The notes: generated by a model from the letters alone, not told the origin. 12,705 nt of DNA from Firmicutes bacterium UBA3553 (GCA_002381185.1 DFOA01000007.1:1-12705); one strand, 5' to 3'. Positions 1 to 8,033 are shown, numbered from the stretch's first letter. Numbers and translations: made by a program.

Positions 1-362
1 CAGTTTATGCCGTCATATTCACTGAAGTTGGTGAAAATATTGAAAAAGGCAGTGTAATGGTTGAAAATGTTCATACACAGCTGCAAAATATAATCAATAA
101 GGTAAGCAATATTAATGATAAGGTACAAAATATAGTAGCAACTGCTGAGGAACAAAGTGCTTCCACTGAAGAGTTATCGGCGACAATGGAAGCCATTAAA
201 GAAAGTAATATGACCATCACAGCAAGTATGCAGGAGGCAGCTGCTACTATATCTGAACAAAAAGTTACAATTTCAAATTTAAGCGTAATTGCTTCAAACT
301 TAAATACATCGTCAGAACATTTAAAGGGATTAATAAACAAATTTAAGATACAAGAGGATTAA
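1..362 (+). CDS. Methyl-accepting chemotaxis protein, C-terminal fragment (5' truncated by window)
   Basis: An open frame runs in from the left edge (first full codon at base 3) to TAA at 360-362, so the first in-frame ATG at 57 is internal. About 119 residues are visible. They have the heptad pattern and the Ala/Ser/Glu/Gln-rich stretch TAEEQSASTEELSATMEAI typical of the descending arm of the MCP signalling coiled coil, which lies after the CheA/CheW-binding hairpin tip. MCPs sit at the cytoplasmic face of the membrane and control CheA autophosphorylation; EQSAST-type segments hold methylation-site-like Glu/Gln pairs. The sensor domain, membrane segments and hairpin tip are outside the window, so the ligand cannot be inferred. 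The HD-GYP gene starts six bases after the stop, which suggests co-transcription. Confidence 0.85.
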   Translation, partial: VYAVIFTEVGENIEKGSVMVENVHTQLQNIINKVSNINDKVQNIVATAEEQSASTEELSATMEAIKESNMTITASMQEAAATISEQKVTISNLSVIASNLNTSSEHLKGLINKFKIQED

Positions 363-368
363 AGGTGC

Positions 369-1274
369 ATGTTTATGAATAATAATGAAAATTTGTTTAA
401 TGATTTTATAGTTAAAAGTTTAGTTATATTTGTTTTTATGTCGTTGATTTTAATTGTTGTAGTAGATTTGCATATTAATAATTTTATAACAAATGAAATA
501 TGGATGCAGTCTGGTAATATAAACCCTCATATAAAACAGATAACAATAGAAATAACTGTGATAGTAATTTTAGGGCTGATTTTATTATATGTTTCTTTGA
601 TGAAAATTGTATACAGCAGCTCTAAAACCTTATCATTTCAAAACAAAGAATTAATTAAGCAAAGAAACGAAATAGAATCTGCTTATGCAAAACTTAACAA
701 TTCTTATAAAAACACAATAATTGCATTATCTAATTCTATTGATGCAAAAGATCCTTATACGGCTGGACATTCAAGCAGAGTTGCAAATATTTCTTTAAAG
801 ATAGGTAGGCAATTAGAATTAAATGAAGAAAAACTTAATACATTATATACAGCAGCATTACTTCATGATATAGGAAAAATAGGTATACCTGATGAAATTC
901 TTAAAAAGAAAGGCAAACTGAATGATTATGAATACACTAAAATAAAGGAGCATTCAGCTATTGGTGCAGATATGTTAAAAGATGTAACTCTACTTCATGA
1001 TATTATTCCAATTATTTTATATCATCATGAAAGAGTTGACGGTACAGGGTATCCTTATGGCATAAATAGTAATAAAATACCTTTAGAAGCACTAATCATA
1101 GCTGTCGCAGACTCCTATGATGCTATGACATCAAATCGACCATATAGGAAAGCCCTTCCGAGGGATACAGCTTTAAATGAAATATTAAAATTTAAAGGAA
1201 CACAATATGATTGCATGGTTGTGGATGCATTTATAAGTTGTATTACAGAAAATGATTATAAGATGATATCATAA
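369..1274 (+). CDS. Membrane-anchored HD-GYP domain protein (probable c-di-GMP phosphodiesterase)
   Basis: The 301-residue product has two hydrophobic segments (about 17-34 and 58-80) flanking a short external loop, a charged coiled-coil linker (about 88-112), then a complete HD-GYP domain. Visible motifs are HDIGK at 166-170, HHERVDG at 219-225 and GTGYP at 225-229, plus a downstream DSYDAMTSNRPYR motif typical of the family. HD-GYP enzymes hydrolyse c-di-GMP using a bi- or trinuclear metal centre; all the signature residues are present, so activity is likely. There is no recognisable sensor domain, so the signal may come through the membrane region or from the chemoreceptor encoded just upstream. 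Start choice is open: ATG 369 lies 10 bases after AGAGGA (353-358), while ATG 375 lies 9 bases after AAAGG (361-365). No clear terminator follows. Confidence 0.92.
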   Translation: MFMNNNENLFNDFIVKSLVIFVFMSLILIVVVDLHINNFITNEIWMQSGNINPHIKQITIEITVIVILGLILLYVSLMKIVYSSSKTLSFQNKELIKQRNEIESAYAKLNNSYKNTIIALSNSIDAKDPYTAGHSSRVANISLKIGRQLELNEEKLNTLYTAALLHDIGKIGIPDEILKKKGKLNDYEYTKIKEHSAIGADMLKDVTLLHDIIPIILYHHERVDGTGYPYGINSNKIPLEALIIAVADSYDAMTSNRPYRKALPRDTALNEILKFKGTQYDCMVVDAFISCITENDYKMIS

Positions 1275-1439
1275 GGTTATTAATTTAATTCAAATATTAG
1301 TTTTTAAAACATTAAGACTATGTTATCAAAAATATACCGCTTAGCTATAGTTGCTAAAGGAACCTAATGGAATCAGCTATAAAAAATAAATTTGAGTAAA
1401 TAATTTGTTTTATAAATAATTACAATGCTTCATAAGTTC

Positions 1440-1492
1440 TTCATAGTTATACTGTAAACTCTATATAATTAAAACTTTCAATTAATGAAAGT
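1440..1492 (+). promoter_or_regulatory. Candidate promoter with adjacent inverted repeat upstream of the copper-storage genes
   Basis: The gene-free stretch 1275-1509 holds a perfect TATAAT at 1464-1469 with a weak -35 (TTCATA, 1440-1445) at 18 bases. Just downstream lies a perfect 7-bp inverted repeat, ACTTTCA at 1474-1480 and TGAAAGT at 1486-1492, separated by five bases. It sits at the expected transcription start and immediately before the SD (GGAGG, 1499-1503) of the next gene, a natural place for a repressor operator or a 5'-UTR hairpin. An alternative -10 (TATACT, 1448-1453) is also visible. The rest of 1275-1440 shows only short AT-rich repeats (for example TTAGC 1341-1345 with GCTAA 1353-1357). 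Confidence 0.45.
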
Positions 1493-1509
1493 ACAATGGA
1501 GGAACTGAA

Positions 1510-1833
1510 ATGAGTTGTCATGGAAATAATAACGAAAATAATAACGAAAATAAAGGAACACATAACCATAGTCCAATAAAACATATGCTTCATATGATAC
1601 TTTGTTGTGGATTACCAATATTAATTTTTGCAGCATTGCCATTTATATCAAGGGTTAGCCCTGGTGCCAGCAGAATATTGGCAGTAATTGCACCATTTAT
1701 TTGTCCACTTATGATGATAGGAATGATACCTATGATGTTAGGTGGAGGAAAAAATAATAAAAAATCAAGTTGCTGTGAAAGCAAAGAAAATAATTCCAGT
1801 GTGCAACTTGAATTAAATAAACCAATAGAATAA
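1510..1833 (+). CDS. Small His/Cys-tailed two-helix membrane protein, metal-associated by context
   Basis: The product has 107 residues. A hydrophilic N-terminus rich in Asn with Cys and His (MSCHG, THNHS, KHMLHM) leads into a hydrophobic segment at about 26-48 starting MILCCGLPILIF, and a second at about 56-77 containing CPLMMIGMIPMML. A charged cytoplasmic-type tail holds an SSCCESKE motif. Paired cysteines at both termini and inside the membrane, with His and Met, suggest binding of a soft metal such as Cu(I). Small membrane proteins with an LCCGLP motif are, to my recollection, found beside heavy-metal genes in Firmicutes, but I cannot name a family with certainty. It has a good SD (GGAGG 1499-1503) and ends 79 bases before the copper storage gene, with which it probably shares the promoter near 1464. 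Confidence 0.75.
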   Translation: MSCHGNNNENNNENKGTHNHSPIKHMLHMILCCGLPILIFAALPFISRVSPGASRILAVIAPFICPLMMIGMIPMMLGGGKNNKKSSCCESKENNSSVQLELNKPIE

Positions 1834-1912
1834 AAAAGTTTAAGAATAATATCCATTAAATTTCAAATAATATTTATATATCAAGATTATTTAAAGAAAA
1901 GGAGAAATTACA

Positions 1913-2260
1913 ATGGGTATAGTATCAAATAATCATATGCAATCATGCATAGATGCTTGCAATAAATGTGCACAGGCTTGCTTTGAGTGCTTTAATGCAT
2001 GTTTAAATGAACCGGATTTGAATGCTAGAAAGAATTGTGTAAAAATGCTGGTGGAATGTGCAATGATGTGTCAAATGTCAGCTGCAACTATGTCAATGGG
2101 AGGCAGCTTTTCAGTAGAACATTGCAAGATGTGTGCTAAAGTTTGTGACAAATGTGCAGAGGAATGTGCAATGTTTAAAGATGAACATTGCAAGAAATGT
2201 GCAGATATTTGCCGTATGTGTGCAGATGAATGCAAAAAAATGGCTGGTGCAATGGTTTAG
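1913..2260 (+). CDS. Four-helix-bundle copper storage protein (Csp3-like, DUF326 family)
   Basis: The 115-residue protein has 19 cysteines in CxxxCxxC-type spacing along amphipathic helices: 12, 16, 19, 23, 26, 30, 42, 49, 53, 71, 74, 78, 81, 85, 93, 96, 100, 103 and 107. This pattern defines the Csp family, in which the cysteines line the core of a four-helix bundle and bind many Cu(I) ions. There is no signal peptide or Tat motif, so it matches the cytosolic Csp3 type rather than the exported Csp1 type. Length and Cys number fit the family. The start at ATG 1913 has an AAAGGAG SD at 1898-1904. The product would buffer or store cytosolic Cu(I). It is followed by a strong terminator (2318-2353), so it probably ends a two-gene transcript with the membrane protein upstream. 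Confidence 0.93.
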   Translation: MGIVSNNHMQSCIDACNKCAQACFECFNACLNEPDLNARKNCVKMLVECAMMCQMSAATMSMGGSFSVEHCKMCAKVCDKCAEECAMFKDEHCKKCADICRMCADECKKMAGAMV

Positions 2261-2277
2261 AAGATAAATAATAAAAG

Positions 2278-2291
2278 CTGAATTAATTCAG
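2278..2291. repeat. Perfect 14-bp palindrome after the copper storage gene
   Basis: CTGAATTAATTCAG is fully self-complementary. It lies 17 bases past the stop of the copper storage gene and 26 bases before the terminator hairpin. It could be a protein-binding site or a minor 3'-UTR element. AT-rich palindromes of this size can occur by chance, so the claim is limited to its presence. Confidence 0.4.
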
Positions 2292-2317
2292 TATCAGTAC
2301 CATTTTTATTTAAGAAT

Positions 2318-2353
2318 GCTCTTGATAATAATATTATTTATCAAGAGCTTTTT
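2318..2353 (+). terminator. Intrinsic terminator after the copper storage gene
   Basis: A perfect 10-bp stem pairs 2318-2327 (GCTCTTGATA) with 2339-2348 (TATCAAGAGC), followed by TTTTT at 2349-2353. The next gene's start (TTG 2383) lies only 30 bases beyond it and no well-spaced promoter fits between, so downstream genes may depend on read-through. Confidence 0.88.
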
Positions 2354-2382
2354 ATATTAATTATATTTTGGGAGCTTTTAAA

Positions 2383-3003
2383 TTGGATATTAATGAAAAA
2401 ATTCGAAAAAGATACGACAGAGCTTCAAGCCTATATGATATTTTAGAGCAGCCTATGGAAATAATGACATTGAAAAGGTGGAGAACCGAGGTTATGAAGG
2501 AATTGCAAGGAGATGTTCTTGAAATTGGCGTAGGAACAGGGAAAAATATACAGTACTATCCAGATAATATAAATGTAACAGCAATAGATTTTAGTGAAAA
2601 GATGTTAGAAAAGGCAAGAGAAAAGTCAGATATATATAATAAAAAAGTGAAACTGATTCATATGGATGCTCAAAATATAGGGTTTCCTGATAATAGTTTT
2701 GACTGTGTATTTACAACATGTGTTTTTTGTTCAGTTCCGGATCCGGTTAAGGGATTAAAGGAGATAAAACGAGTTTGTAAGGGTGACGGTAAAATTATCA
2801 TGATTGAACATGAGAGAAGTGAAAATAGGGCAATTGGACTTCTGATGGATATATTTAATCCAATTACACTAAATTTATACGGTGCAAATATAAACAGAAG
2901 AACGGTAGATAATATTAAAAAGGCCGGATTTACAAAAATCGACGTTACTAATTTAAAAAGTGATATTTTAAAGAAAATAGTTATTCATAATTTTAAGAAC
3001 TGA
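2383..3003 (+). CDS. Class I SAM-dependent methyltransferase (UbiE/METTL7-like), substrate unknown
   Basis: I place the start at TTG 2383, giving 206 residues. The SD-like GGGAG (2370-2374) sits 8 bases upstream, whereas the longer reading from TTG 2368 would overlap that SD. Motif I is VLEIGVGTGKN at 45-55, the post-I acidic motif is TAIDFS (66-71), and motifs around DAQNIGFPDNSFDCVFTTCV (95-114) and a GKIIMIEH strand (136-143) complete the Rossmann-type fold. The C-terminal NPITLNLYGANINRRTVDNI segment is typical of a UbiE/METTL7-like subgroup. It lacks obvious ArsM features. It has four cysteines (108, 113, 116, 132). It is transcribed with the small SHOCT protein 39 bases downstream. Lying between copper-linked genes, it may act on a small thiol, lipid or quinone, but the substrate cannot be read from sequence. 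Confidence 0.85.
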   Translation: MDINEKIRKRYDRASSLYDILEQPMEIMTLKRWRTEVMKELQGDVLEIGVGTGKNIQYYPDNINVTAIDFSEKMLEKAREKSDIYNKKVKLIHMDAQNIGFPDNSFDCVFTTCVFCSVPDPVKGLKEIKRVCKGDGKIIMIEHERSENRAIGLLMDIFNPITLNLYGANINRRTVDNIKKAGFTKIDVTNLKSDILKKIVIHNFKN

Positions 3004-3042
3004 TATTAAGTTTAAAAACAATAATAAAATGGAGGTAATATT

Positions 3043-3276
3043 ATGATGGGTTATGGATATGGAATGATGGGCTATGGATGGGGCTGGTTCATGATGATAG
3101 GTGTTGTTGTTTTAACAGTATTAGGAATTGTAACTCTGATTAATTACCTGCAGCTATCATCTAAGACTAATGAACGTTCAAATAATAATGCTTTAAATAT
3201 TTTAAATGAAAGATATGCCAGTGGAGAAATTACAGAAGAAGAATACAATCAGAAAAAATCACAATTAAAAAAATAA
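3043..3276 (+). CDS. Small membrane protein with Met/Gly/Tyr-rich N-terminus and SHOCT tail
   Basis: The 77-residue product begins with a repeated MMGYGYGMMGYGWGW segment, followed by one transmembrane helix (about 16-36). It ends with a SHOCT domain (about 49-75; NILNERYASGEITEEEYNQKK), a short C-terminal helix-turn found at the end of many small membrane proteins. The SD GGAGG (3031-3035) is 7 bases from ATG 3043; ATG 3046 is a possible alternative. It is in an operon with the methyltransferase and followed by a terminator. Met-rich N-termini of this kind recur in small proteins near copper genes, which agrees with the neighbourhood, but no function is established. Confidence 0.82.
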   Translation: MMGYGYGMMGYGWGWFMMIGVVVLTVLGIVTLINYLQLSSKTNERSNNNALNILNERYASGEITEEEYNQKKSQLKK

Positions 3277-3302
3277 TATAATTTATTAGTGTATCAAAAA
3301 TT

Positions 3303-3331
3303 AATGCCAACAATAAAGGCATTTCTTTTTT
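3303..3331 (+). terminator. Intrinsic terminator after the SHOCT gene
   Basis: AATGCC (3303-3308) pairs with GGCATT (3318-3323) around a 9-base loop and is followed by TTTCTTTTTT up to 3331. The stem is short, so efficiency may be moderate. The penicillin-binding protein gene starts 28 bases later without an obvious promoter in between, so partial read-through is plausible. Confidence 0.7.
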
Positions 3332-3358
3332 GTTGAATTAAAATGTAAGAGGTTATTT

Positions 3359-6300
3359 ATGAAAAAATTTTTATCTAACAGATTTAATATTTTATTTTTA
3401 ATATTTACTTTATTAATAGGGGTTTTAGGTTACAGAATGGCTGTACTGACAATTGTTGAAGGAGCTAGCTACCGAGAAGTAGCAGATGTTAAAAAAATTA
3501 AGGACATACCTATCAAGGCTCCAAGAGGAAAAATATATGACAGAAACGGAGTTGTTTTAGCAGACAACCTATCCAGCTTTACGGTTCAAATGTATACGGA
3601 TCAAATAAATGAAGATGATGATTTTAATCAAATATCCTATACTTTGGCTAAAATACTAGATATGAATGCGGAAAATCCAATTGATGAATTTCCAATACTT
3701 TTAGATACATTTGAATATGTAGATAGCGAAAAATCAAATGACGAAAAATTGGACAAAACAGCTCATGAAGAAGTAATAGATTTAATAAAAGGCAATTTAT
3801 ATGAATGGTTTAATTACGAAACAGTTATATATGGAGAAAAGTATAATCCTAAAGATTTAATATTAAAAACAATAAAAAAGGATATGGAGGATTTTAATAT
3901 TGACCTGGTTAATGGACAGTTTATATTTACCGATAAACATAAAGAGCAGGAAGAAACCGCTGAAAGTATGGGGGTTAAAAACCAAAGTCCTGATGAAATA
4001 ATAATTGAAAAATTATTAAATGAAAATAAATATATGCAGAAGCTTTTTTCTAATCCTAAAATCAGAAAATTTTCTTATGAATATTTAAAATCCAAGGGTT
4101 TAGTAAATAATATTGCATTAATGGAATTTTCATTTTCATATGATAATGAGTTTAAAAATATAAAGAGAAGTTTATCTTTGAGCAATGAGGAAATTACTGA
4201 AGGGACAACAGCAAAGGATGATTTCGTAATTCTTACTTTAAAAAATTCCCTTGATAATTTGTTGCTTACAAACTATGAATCTGAAAGTGGAATTATCATG
4301 CCAGGTAAAGAATTTATAGATAAGTTAATAGAAACTTATCCTGATTTACCTATTGAATATTATGAAAATGGACAAACGGGTGTTTTTGAATTTACTGATG
4401 AGGAAATAAAACAAAAGTATATAAATCAATTTCATCTTGATAGTCAAATAACAGCTTTAGATTTTGTAAAAGAAATGGCTACTAAAAATTATGGCGTGCT
4501 ATATGACTTTATAACAAATTACGAAATAAAATATTATGCCCAAACTGAACTGTTTAAGTATTTAAATCCACATATATCAATAGATAATTGGGAATATACT
4601 CCAATCAGAAACAAAAGAATTTGGATAAGCAATAATGTTGACACATATGGGGAAATCACTGATTATACTGCTGAAGAAGTGTTTAATATGATGAGAAGGT
4701 CATTAGAAGTAGATTCTAATATTAATAACTATGACTTTAGGAATATGTTGGTTATAAGAGAAAGGTATAAGAAGACAAGTTATATTTCATATCAACCTGT
4801 AGATATAGCTTATGGAATTTCAGAAAAGTCTGTTGCTATGATTGCAGAGAGAACCCATGAATTAAATGGAATAAATGTTGAAGTAGAACCACTCCGAAAT
4901 TATCCTGAAAAAGAATCTGCTGCTCATATATTAGGTTACCTGGGTAAGATATCACAGGAAAGTGAAATTAAAGAATATATTGAAGAAAATGGCTACAGTC
5001 TGGATGATATAATTGGTAAAACGGGTGTTGAAGAAAAGTTTGAACACTATTTGAGAGGAGAAAAAGGAAAGAAAACAGTTGAAGTAAATAATGTTGGAGA
5101 AACAATAAAGTCTGTTTCGAGTCAAACCCCTGTTCCGGGTGATGACTTATATCTAACAATAGATATAAATTTGCAGAAAAAAGCAGAGGAATCACTGAAA
5201 AAAGGCCTTGAACAAATACAAAAAGGCGGTGTCTTTGAAAGTGAATGGGGAAATTTCAAATTTGGAAACAATTATAAAAATGCTACATCCGGTTCATTGG
5301 TTGCGTTAGATGTAAAAACAGGAGAAATTTTAGCCATGGCAAATTATCCATCATATGATTTAAACATGTTTTCAACAGGCATATCGGCTGAAGACTGGAA
5401 CAGTCTGCAAAATGAATCTAGGAATCCGCTGGCTCCTAAACCGCTGTATAACATTGCAATGCTTACATCCATTCAGCCAGGCTCTACTTTTAAAATGATA
5501 ACTGCATTGGCAGCACTTGAAAAAGGTGTTGACCCTCTAACTGAAATATTCTGTCCTGGAACCATTAAGGTAGGAGAAAGAAATTTCAATTGTTGGACAT
5601 ATACACTTTATGGCTATGGTCATGGATGGCAGAACATGTATGAGGCAATACAAAATTCATGCAACATATATTTTTTTGTGACAATGTTAGGAGTAAACCC
5701 AGCTACAGACCAAAAACATACAGTAAAAGTAGATGTTAATGATATAATTGAAACATCAAAAAAGTTGGGGTTAGACAGTAAAACAGGCATCGAAATTGAT
5801 ATTCCTCAAGAATCTTCAGGAGGAGTACCGAGCATTGATGGAAAAAAATATAGTATCAGAGTATATTTAAGAATATTTTTGGAGTCTAATATAGAACATT
5901 ATTTAAAAGATGACATTAAATTAGATGACGGCATGAAAAAGGAAATGATTGAAGAAATAGTAAGTTGGGTTGACAAAGAAGAAACTATGACAAGAACAGA
6001 GGTATATGAAAGTTTGAATTCGCTGGGACTAAATCCTGATAAAACTAATGACAGCAATGTGCCTTTAGTTGATAACATAAAATATTCTTTTATTAATCAG
6101 GCTCACTGGACTTCTGGTGACAATTTAAATATAGCAATTGGCCAAGGTTCGAATTCATACACAGTGCTTCAAATGGCCAATTATGTTGCAACTATAGCAA
6201 ATGGTGGGTACAGAAGAAATGTTAGTGTCATAAAAGATGTTAAAACATACAATGGAAAGAAAACAGATTATGAACCCATTCGTGAAACAGAGCGAATTAA

Positions 6301-6613
6301 GCTAACAGATTACAATCATTTGGAAATACTAAAAGAAGGGATGAGGCTTGTTTCATTAGATGACAGTGCTAAGCCATACGTAAATTTTCCGGTGGAGGTA
6401 GGAAGCAAAACCGGTACTGCGCAAAAGGGAGGTATAAACCCTGAAACTGGCGAGCCTTATGATGAATTTGCTTGGTATGTAGCATTTGCACCTTATGATG
6501 ATCCACAAATAGCAGTAGCTGTTGTTTTGTTTCAAGGAGGCTCCGGAAGATACCCTACACCAATTGCCAGAGAAGTAATGGGTGAATTCTTGAAAATTAA
6601 AGGAATTAAATAA
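3359..6613 (+). CDS. Class B penicillin-binding protein (PBP2-type D,D-transpeptidase) with large insertions
   Basis: The product crosslinks peptidoglycan at the outer face of the membrane. It has one N-terminal anchor helix (about 9-31) and the dimerisation-domain signature APRGKIYDRNG (54-64), with a second conserved part around GKTGVEEKFEHYLRG (553-567). The transpeptidase domain then carries all three catalytic motifs: S709-T-F-K712 (nucleophile Ser709), S767-C-N769 and K1017-T-G1019. At 1084 residues it is far longer than textbook PBP2 (roughly 630-720). The extra length lies between about 75 and 490 and in a charged insertion at about 810-900, between the SCN and KTG motifs. Large clostridial PBP2s of around 990 residues are known, so this is an enlarged member of that type. 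No PASTA domain is present, which argues against SpoVD. Cys732, Cys745 and His755 lie near the active site and could bind metal. The SD is AGAGG (3348-3352). Confidence 0.93.
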   Translation: MKKFLSNRFNILFLIFTLLIGVLGYRMAVLTIVEGASYREVADVKKIKDIPIKAPRGKIYDRNGVVLADNLSSFTVQMYTDQINEDDDFNQISYTLAKILDMNAENPIDEFPILLDTFEYVDSEKSNDEKLDKTAHEEVIDLIKGNLYEWFNYETVIYGEKYNPKDLILKTIKKDMEDFNIDLVNGQFIFTDKHKEQEETAESMGVKNQSPDEIIIEKLLNENKYMQKLFSNPKIRKFSYEYLKSKGLVNNIALMEFSFSYDNEFKNIKRSLSLSNEEITEGTTAKDDFVILTLKNSLDNLLLTNYESESGIIMPGKEFIDKLIETYPDLPIEYYENGQTGVFEFTDEEIKQKYINQFHLDSQITALDFVKEMATKNYGVLYDFITNYEIKYYAQTELFKYLNPHISIDNWEYTPIRNKRIWISNNVDTYGEITDYTAEEVFNMMRRSLEVDSNINNYDFRNMLVIRERYKKTSYISYQPVDIAYGISEKSVAMIAERTHELNGINVEVEPLRNYPEKESAAHILGYLGKISQESEIKEYIEENGYSLDDIIGKTGVEEKFEHYLRGEKGKKTVEVNNVGETIKSVSSQTPVPGDDLYLTIDINLQKKAEESLKKGLEQIQKGGVFESEWGNFKFGNNYKNATSGSLVALDVKTGEILAMANYPSYDLNMFSTGISAEDWNSLQNESRNPLAPKPLYNIAMLTSIQPGSTFKMITALAALEKGVDPLTEIFCPGTIKVGERNFNCWTYTLYGYGHGWQNMYEAIQNSCNIYFFVTMLGVNPATDQKHTVKVDVNDIIETSKKLGLDSKTGIEIDIPQESSGGVPSIDGKKYSIRVYLRIFLESNIEHYLKDDIKLDDGMKKEMIEEIVSWVDKEETMTRTEVYESLNSLGLNPDKTNDSNVPLVDNIKYSFINQAHWTSGDNLNIAIGQGSNSYTVLQMANYVATIANGGYRRNVSVIKDVKTYNGKKTDYEPIRETERIKLTDYNHLEILKEGMRLVSLDDSAKPYVNFPVEVGSKTGTAQKGGINPETGEPYDEFAWYVAFAPYDDPQIAVAVVLFQGGSGRYPTPIAREVMGEFLKIKGIK

Positions 6614-6640
6614 AACTGAAACTAATATTAAAAAAATAGA

Positions 6641-6669
6641 GCTCATGCATTAATATGCATGAGCCTTTT
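6641..6669. terminator. Bidirectional terminator between convergent genes
   Basis: A perfect 10-bp stem pairs GCTCATGCAT (6641-6650) with ATGCATGAGC (6655-6664) around a TAAT loop. On the plus strand it is followed by CTTTTCT; on the minus strand by a U-rich tail from the AAAAAATAGA upstream. It serves both the PBP gene and the minus-strand HMA fusion gene, whose stop codon is within a few bases of it. Confidence 0.9.
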
Positions 6670-8016
6670 CTATTTAACTGTTATTGTGCTGCTTATCATA
6701 CCCATCCAACAAGTATAGGTTATAGTGCCTGATTTTGTTGGTGTAAATTCAATTGTGTTTTCACCTAACTCAAGTTTTTTTTGCAATCCATATTCCGGTA
6801 TAATAATTTCATTATTACAACCATTCAATGTTCCTTTTTCTGCCACTATAGTCCATTTTAATGGAACTCCGGCATAAACGCTAATTGGCTGGTACTTACC
6901 TGATTCAAGCTTTGTTGTAACAGCCTGATAGTCATCTTTAACGGTTGAGCTTGCTGTTTTGCCGCCTTCGGCTATATTTATCCCTAAAGGTGACAGCACT
7001 ACGTCAGTAATATTAATTCCTGCCAGAGAAAGACCTCTGTTTCCCATTACAACCCCTAAAATAATAACTAAAATCGCACTTATTTTCATCATCTGTTTAG
7101 TGAACCTGGAGCTTAGTATAGAGCTGAATGCACCAAATGCAAACATTACAGGCACTGTTCCTAAACTGAATAAAAGCATGGATAATGCTCCTGTTATAAA
7201 GCTTCCAGTTCCAAGAGCATAAAGCTGCATTGCCTGCAATGGTCCACATGGCATAAATCCATTAAGCAATCCTACAATAAATGGTCCTTTGTCATTTTTC
7301 TTGCTGTCAATTTTATCAGTTAAAACTTTAGGCAGATGGGGCATAATTTTTCTTAAAACAGGCGTAATGCCTAGCAGATTAATGCCCATGATAATCATGA
7401 AAACTCCCGCTAAAAGTGAGATAATTGACTTGCCTTTAAGTGATAAACTAAAAACTGAACCAAGAGCACCAACTAATCCACCTAGAATTGTGTAGGATGT
7501 TACTCTCCCAAGATTATATAAAAAACTTGGCTTAAGTTTATCGGATAATTTGTTGTTTTCACATCCTCCACAACCTGCGCATTGAGATAAGTTTATACCT
7601 CCGCACATTGCAATGCAATGAACTGATGTAAAAAGTCCTGCCACGAACAACATTCCATAACCCATACTTTGAGTTATTTGTGGAAAGATGTTAAAACCAA
7701 CAGTATTATTAATTATTATATACAAACCTGCAATTATCAAGAAAATTAATAATGTGGTAGTATTAGATGAATCTTCTTCTGATGAATCATCATCTTCATA
7801 AATAACATCATATCCCGCTTTTTCAATTGTGTCATATATTATTTCTATATCTATTTTTTCTGTATTGTATATGATATCTGCTGTTGATGTAGCGTAGCTT
7901 ACTTTAACGTCATTAACACCTTCGAGCTTTTTTAATGCTTTTTCTATTTTATGTTCACAAGCTGTACAGGTAACACCGCCCAGTTTAATTGATTTTTTCT
8001 CTGTTAATTTCTGCAT
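6670..8016 (-). CDS. HMA - UreH/TauE-SafE-type membrane - cupredoxin-like fusion protein
   Basis: Numbered from ATG 8016 (448 aa): an HMA metal-binding domain (about 6-70) has GGVTCTAC with Cys17 and Cys20. An acidic linker leads to a polytopic membrane domain (about 86-335) of the DsbD/UreH-like TauE/SafE class, with HCIAMCGG (Cys134, Cys138), a CAGCGGC cluster (146, 149, 152) and a second-repeat MPCG (Cys257). A C-terminal extracytoplasmic beta domain (about 355-448) resembles a cupredoxin and ends TCWMGM. The first copper ligand, usually His, appears to be Cys400 (NGC), with Cys436, Met438 and Met440 as other candidates, so a Cu(I)-thiolate site is more likely than blue copper. The protein probably moves Cu(I) or thiol reducing power across the membrane. 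The start is uncertain: TTG 8043 (457 aa) overlaps the upstream stop, whereas ATG 8016 gives a natural HMA N-terminus. Confidence 0.87.
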   Translation of the reverse strand: MQKLTEKKSIKLGGVTCTACEHKIEKALKKLEGVNDVKVSYATSTADIIYNTEKIDIEIIYDTIEKAGYDVIYEDDDSSEEDSSNTTTLLIFLIIAGLYIIINNTVGFNIFPQITQSMGYGMLFVAGLFTSVHCIAMCGGINLSQCAGCGGCENNKLSDKLKPSFLYNLGRVTSYTILGGLVGALGSVFSLSLKGKSIISLLAGVFMIIMGINLLGITPVLRKIMPHLPKVLTDKIDSKKNDKGPFIVGLLNGFMPCGPLQAMQLYALGTGSFITGALSMLLFSLGTVPVMFAFGAFSSILSSRFTKQMMKISAILVIILGVVMGNRGLSLAGINITDVVLSPLGINIAEGGKTASSTVKDDYQAVTTKLESGKYQPISVYAGVPLKWTIVAEKGTLNGCNNEIIIPEYGLQKKLELGENTIEFTPTKSGTITYTCWMGMISSTITVK

Positions 8017-8033
8017 AGTTTCCAAACCATCAT

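Noticed and set aside
2383..3003. Arsenite methyltransferase ArsM
   Set aside because: Only the general SAM fold is visible; the size, Cys pattern and C-terminal segment fit a UbiE/METTL7-like group better, and no arsenic genes are nearby.
3359..6613. Sporulation PBP SpoVD or division FtsI
   Set aside because: There is no PASTA domain and no sporulation or division genes nearby; the motifs and insertions resemble PBP2-type proteins.
6959..7495. Plus-strand open frames inside the HMA fusion gene
   Set aside because: They are shadows on the opposite strand of a well-supported gene, with no SD and no recognisable domain.
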